Assembly (NCBI RefSeq): GCF_000300855.1
Contig: NZ_ALJF01000010.1
Location: 372,001-436,000, forward strand
Source: Agrobacterium albertimagni AOL15
Lineage (GTDB): Bacteria > Pseudomonadota > Alphaproteobacteria > Rhizobiales > Rhizobiaceae
DNA: 64,000 nucleotides
Reading direction: 5' to 3'
Part shown: positions 63,549-64,000 of the stretch, one piece after another
How the letters are laid out: each line of letters begins with the position of its first letter
How positions within the stretch are numbered: the stretch's first letter is position 1
Program-made: the position numbers and the translations under genes
The notes under the pieces: generated by a model
The model's input: the letters and a program-made list of their open reading frames with translations, nothing else
What the model was told of the DNA's origin: nothing
Databases searched by the model: none

Positions 63549-64000
63549 TCAGGCGCTGAGCTGCTCGATCATCGTCGCAGCCGAGGAAACCGTCGCCTGG
63601 CCGGGGTTCTCCTCGATATTGAGGCTCTTCAGAACGCCGTCCTCGACCAGCATCGAATAGCGCTTCGAGCGTACGCCGAGCCCGCCGCCCGACAGGTCGA
63701 TGTCGAGGCCGAGCGCCTTGGTGAAGGAGGCGTCCCAGTCGGCGAGGAAATGGATCTTGCCCTGGCCACCCGAATGCTGCGCCCAGGCGCCCATCACGTG
63801 CCAGTCATTGACGGAGATGACGGCGATGTCGTCGACGCCGCGCGCCATCAGCGCATCACGGTTTTCCAGGTAGCCCGGCAGGTGGTTCAGCGTGCAGGTA
63901 GGGGTAAAGGCTCCTGGTACGGCGAAGACGATGACCTTCTTGCCCGCAAACAGCTGTTCCGTGGTGATCTCCACCGGACCGTCGGCGGTCTTTTCCTTGA
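63549..64000 (-). CDS. Peroxiredoxin, Prx5/AhpC-TSA type (partial, runs off right edge)
   Basis: The last 150 residues are in the window; the start lies beyond 64000. The peroxidatic cysteine is in PGAFTPTCT, and the Prx5 pattern follows: LPGYLENRDALMARGVDDIAVISVNDWHVMGAWAQHSGG and LDIDLSGGGLGVRSKRYSMLVEDGVLKSLNIEENPGQATVSSAATMIEQL. It reduces peroxides using thiol electron donors. The ispH-thrB-rnhA-peroxiredoxin neighbourhood is characteristic of Rhizobiaceae. Confidence 0.9.
   Translation of the reverse strand, partial: KEKTADGPVEITTEQLFAGKKVIVFAVPGAFTPTCTLNHLPGYLENRDALMARGVDDIAVISVNDWHVMGAWAQHSGGQGKIHFLADWDASFTKALGLDIDLSGGGLGVRSKRYSMLVEDGVLKSLNIEENPGQATVSSAATMIEQLSA

Overview
This window is chromosomal DNA of a Rhizobiaceae-type alphaproteobacterium (Rhizobium/Agrobacterium/Ensifer relatives). 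The support is the bioMNY biotin transporter, an aa3 oxidase cluster in the order ctaC-ctaD-ctaB-small TM protein-ctaG-ctaE, the ispH/thrB/rnhA neighbourhood, an IalB homologue, rhizobial-style GC-rich intergenic inverted repeats, and high-GC coding bias. The genus cannot be fixed from the sequence alone. I see no tRNA, rRNA, CRISPR array, insertion sequence or prophage.

Layout. 0-2.5 kb: the 5' part of tlyA (runs off the left edge), a hotdog thioesterase, a class II HDAC-like deacetylase and xseB. 2.5-9.7 kb: terC behind a structured leader, then a leftward sulfur-amino-acid locus (ABC transporter, PLP C-S lyase/transferase, homocysteine S-methyltransferase) with a divergent Lrp/AsnC regulator. 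9.8-14.4 kb: TAXI-TRAP transporter with DUF1850, and a pirin. 14.5-20.2 kb: dxs, an inverted-repeat element, an MFS gene, a YkgJ-type protein, sodB, and two small stress-type proteins. 20.2-25.5 kb: a chemoreceptor, a frameshifted DUF4424 gene, and bioMNY. 25.6-31.1 kb: YcaQ-like glycosylase, GNAT, an autotransporter cut off from its signal peptide by a stop codon, an Xre/RES toxin-antitoxin pair, and nested inverted repeats. 31.1-38.6 kb: aroC-ribB, a large PAS-GGDEF-EAL protein, DUF1344, a histidine phosphatase and fabI. 38.8-50.3 kb: DUF2243, a DnaJ-like protein, a lipoprotein, pdxH, a polysaccharide deacetylase, an MFS pump/soxR pair, a D,D-carboxypeptidase, HicAB, tldD and IalB. 50.5-58.6 kb: the cytochrome aa3 oxidase structural and assembly genes, then DUF1304 and ispH. 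58.6-64 kb: a lipoprotein, a PAS-GGDEF-EAL protein, a second HicAB, thrB-rnhA, a Dabb protein and a peroxiredoxin (runs off the right edge).

Most genes are housekeeping or ordinary accessory genes. The most unusual signals are in the non-coding DNA: a terC leader with mutually exclusive pairings and a sequestrable Shine-Dalgarno; an exact FNR/FixK box just upstream of ctaC; a SoxR box that also supplies the soxR ribosome site; palindromes in the promoters of two toxin-antitoxin operons; nested inverted-repeat elements; and two genes with apparent disabling lesions. Three type II toxin-antitoxin modules lie within 32 kb.
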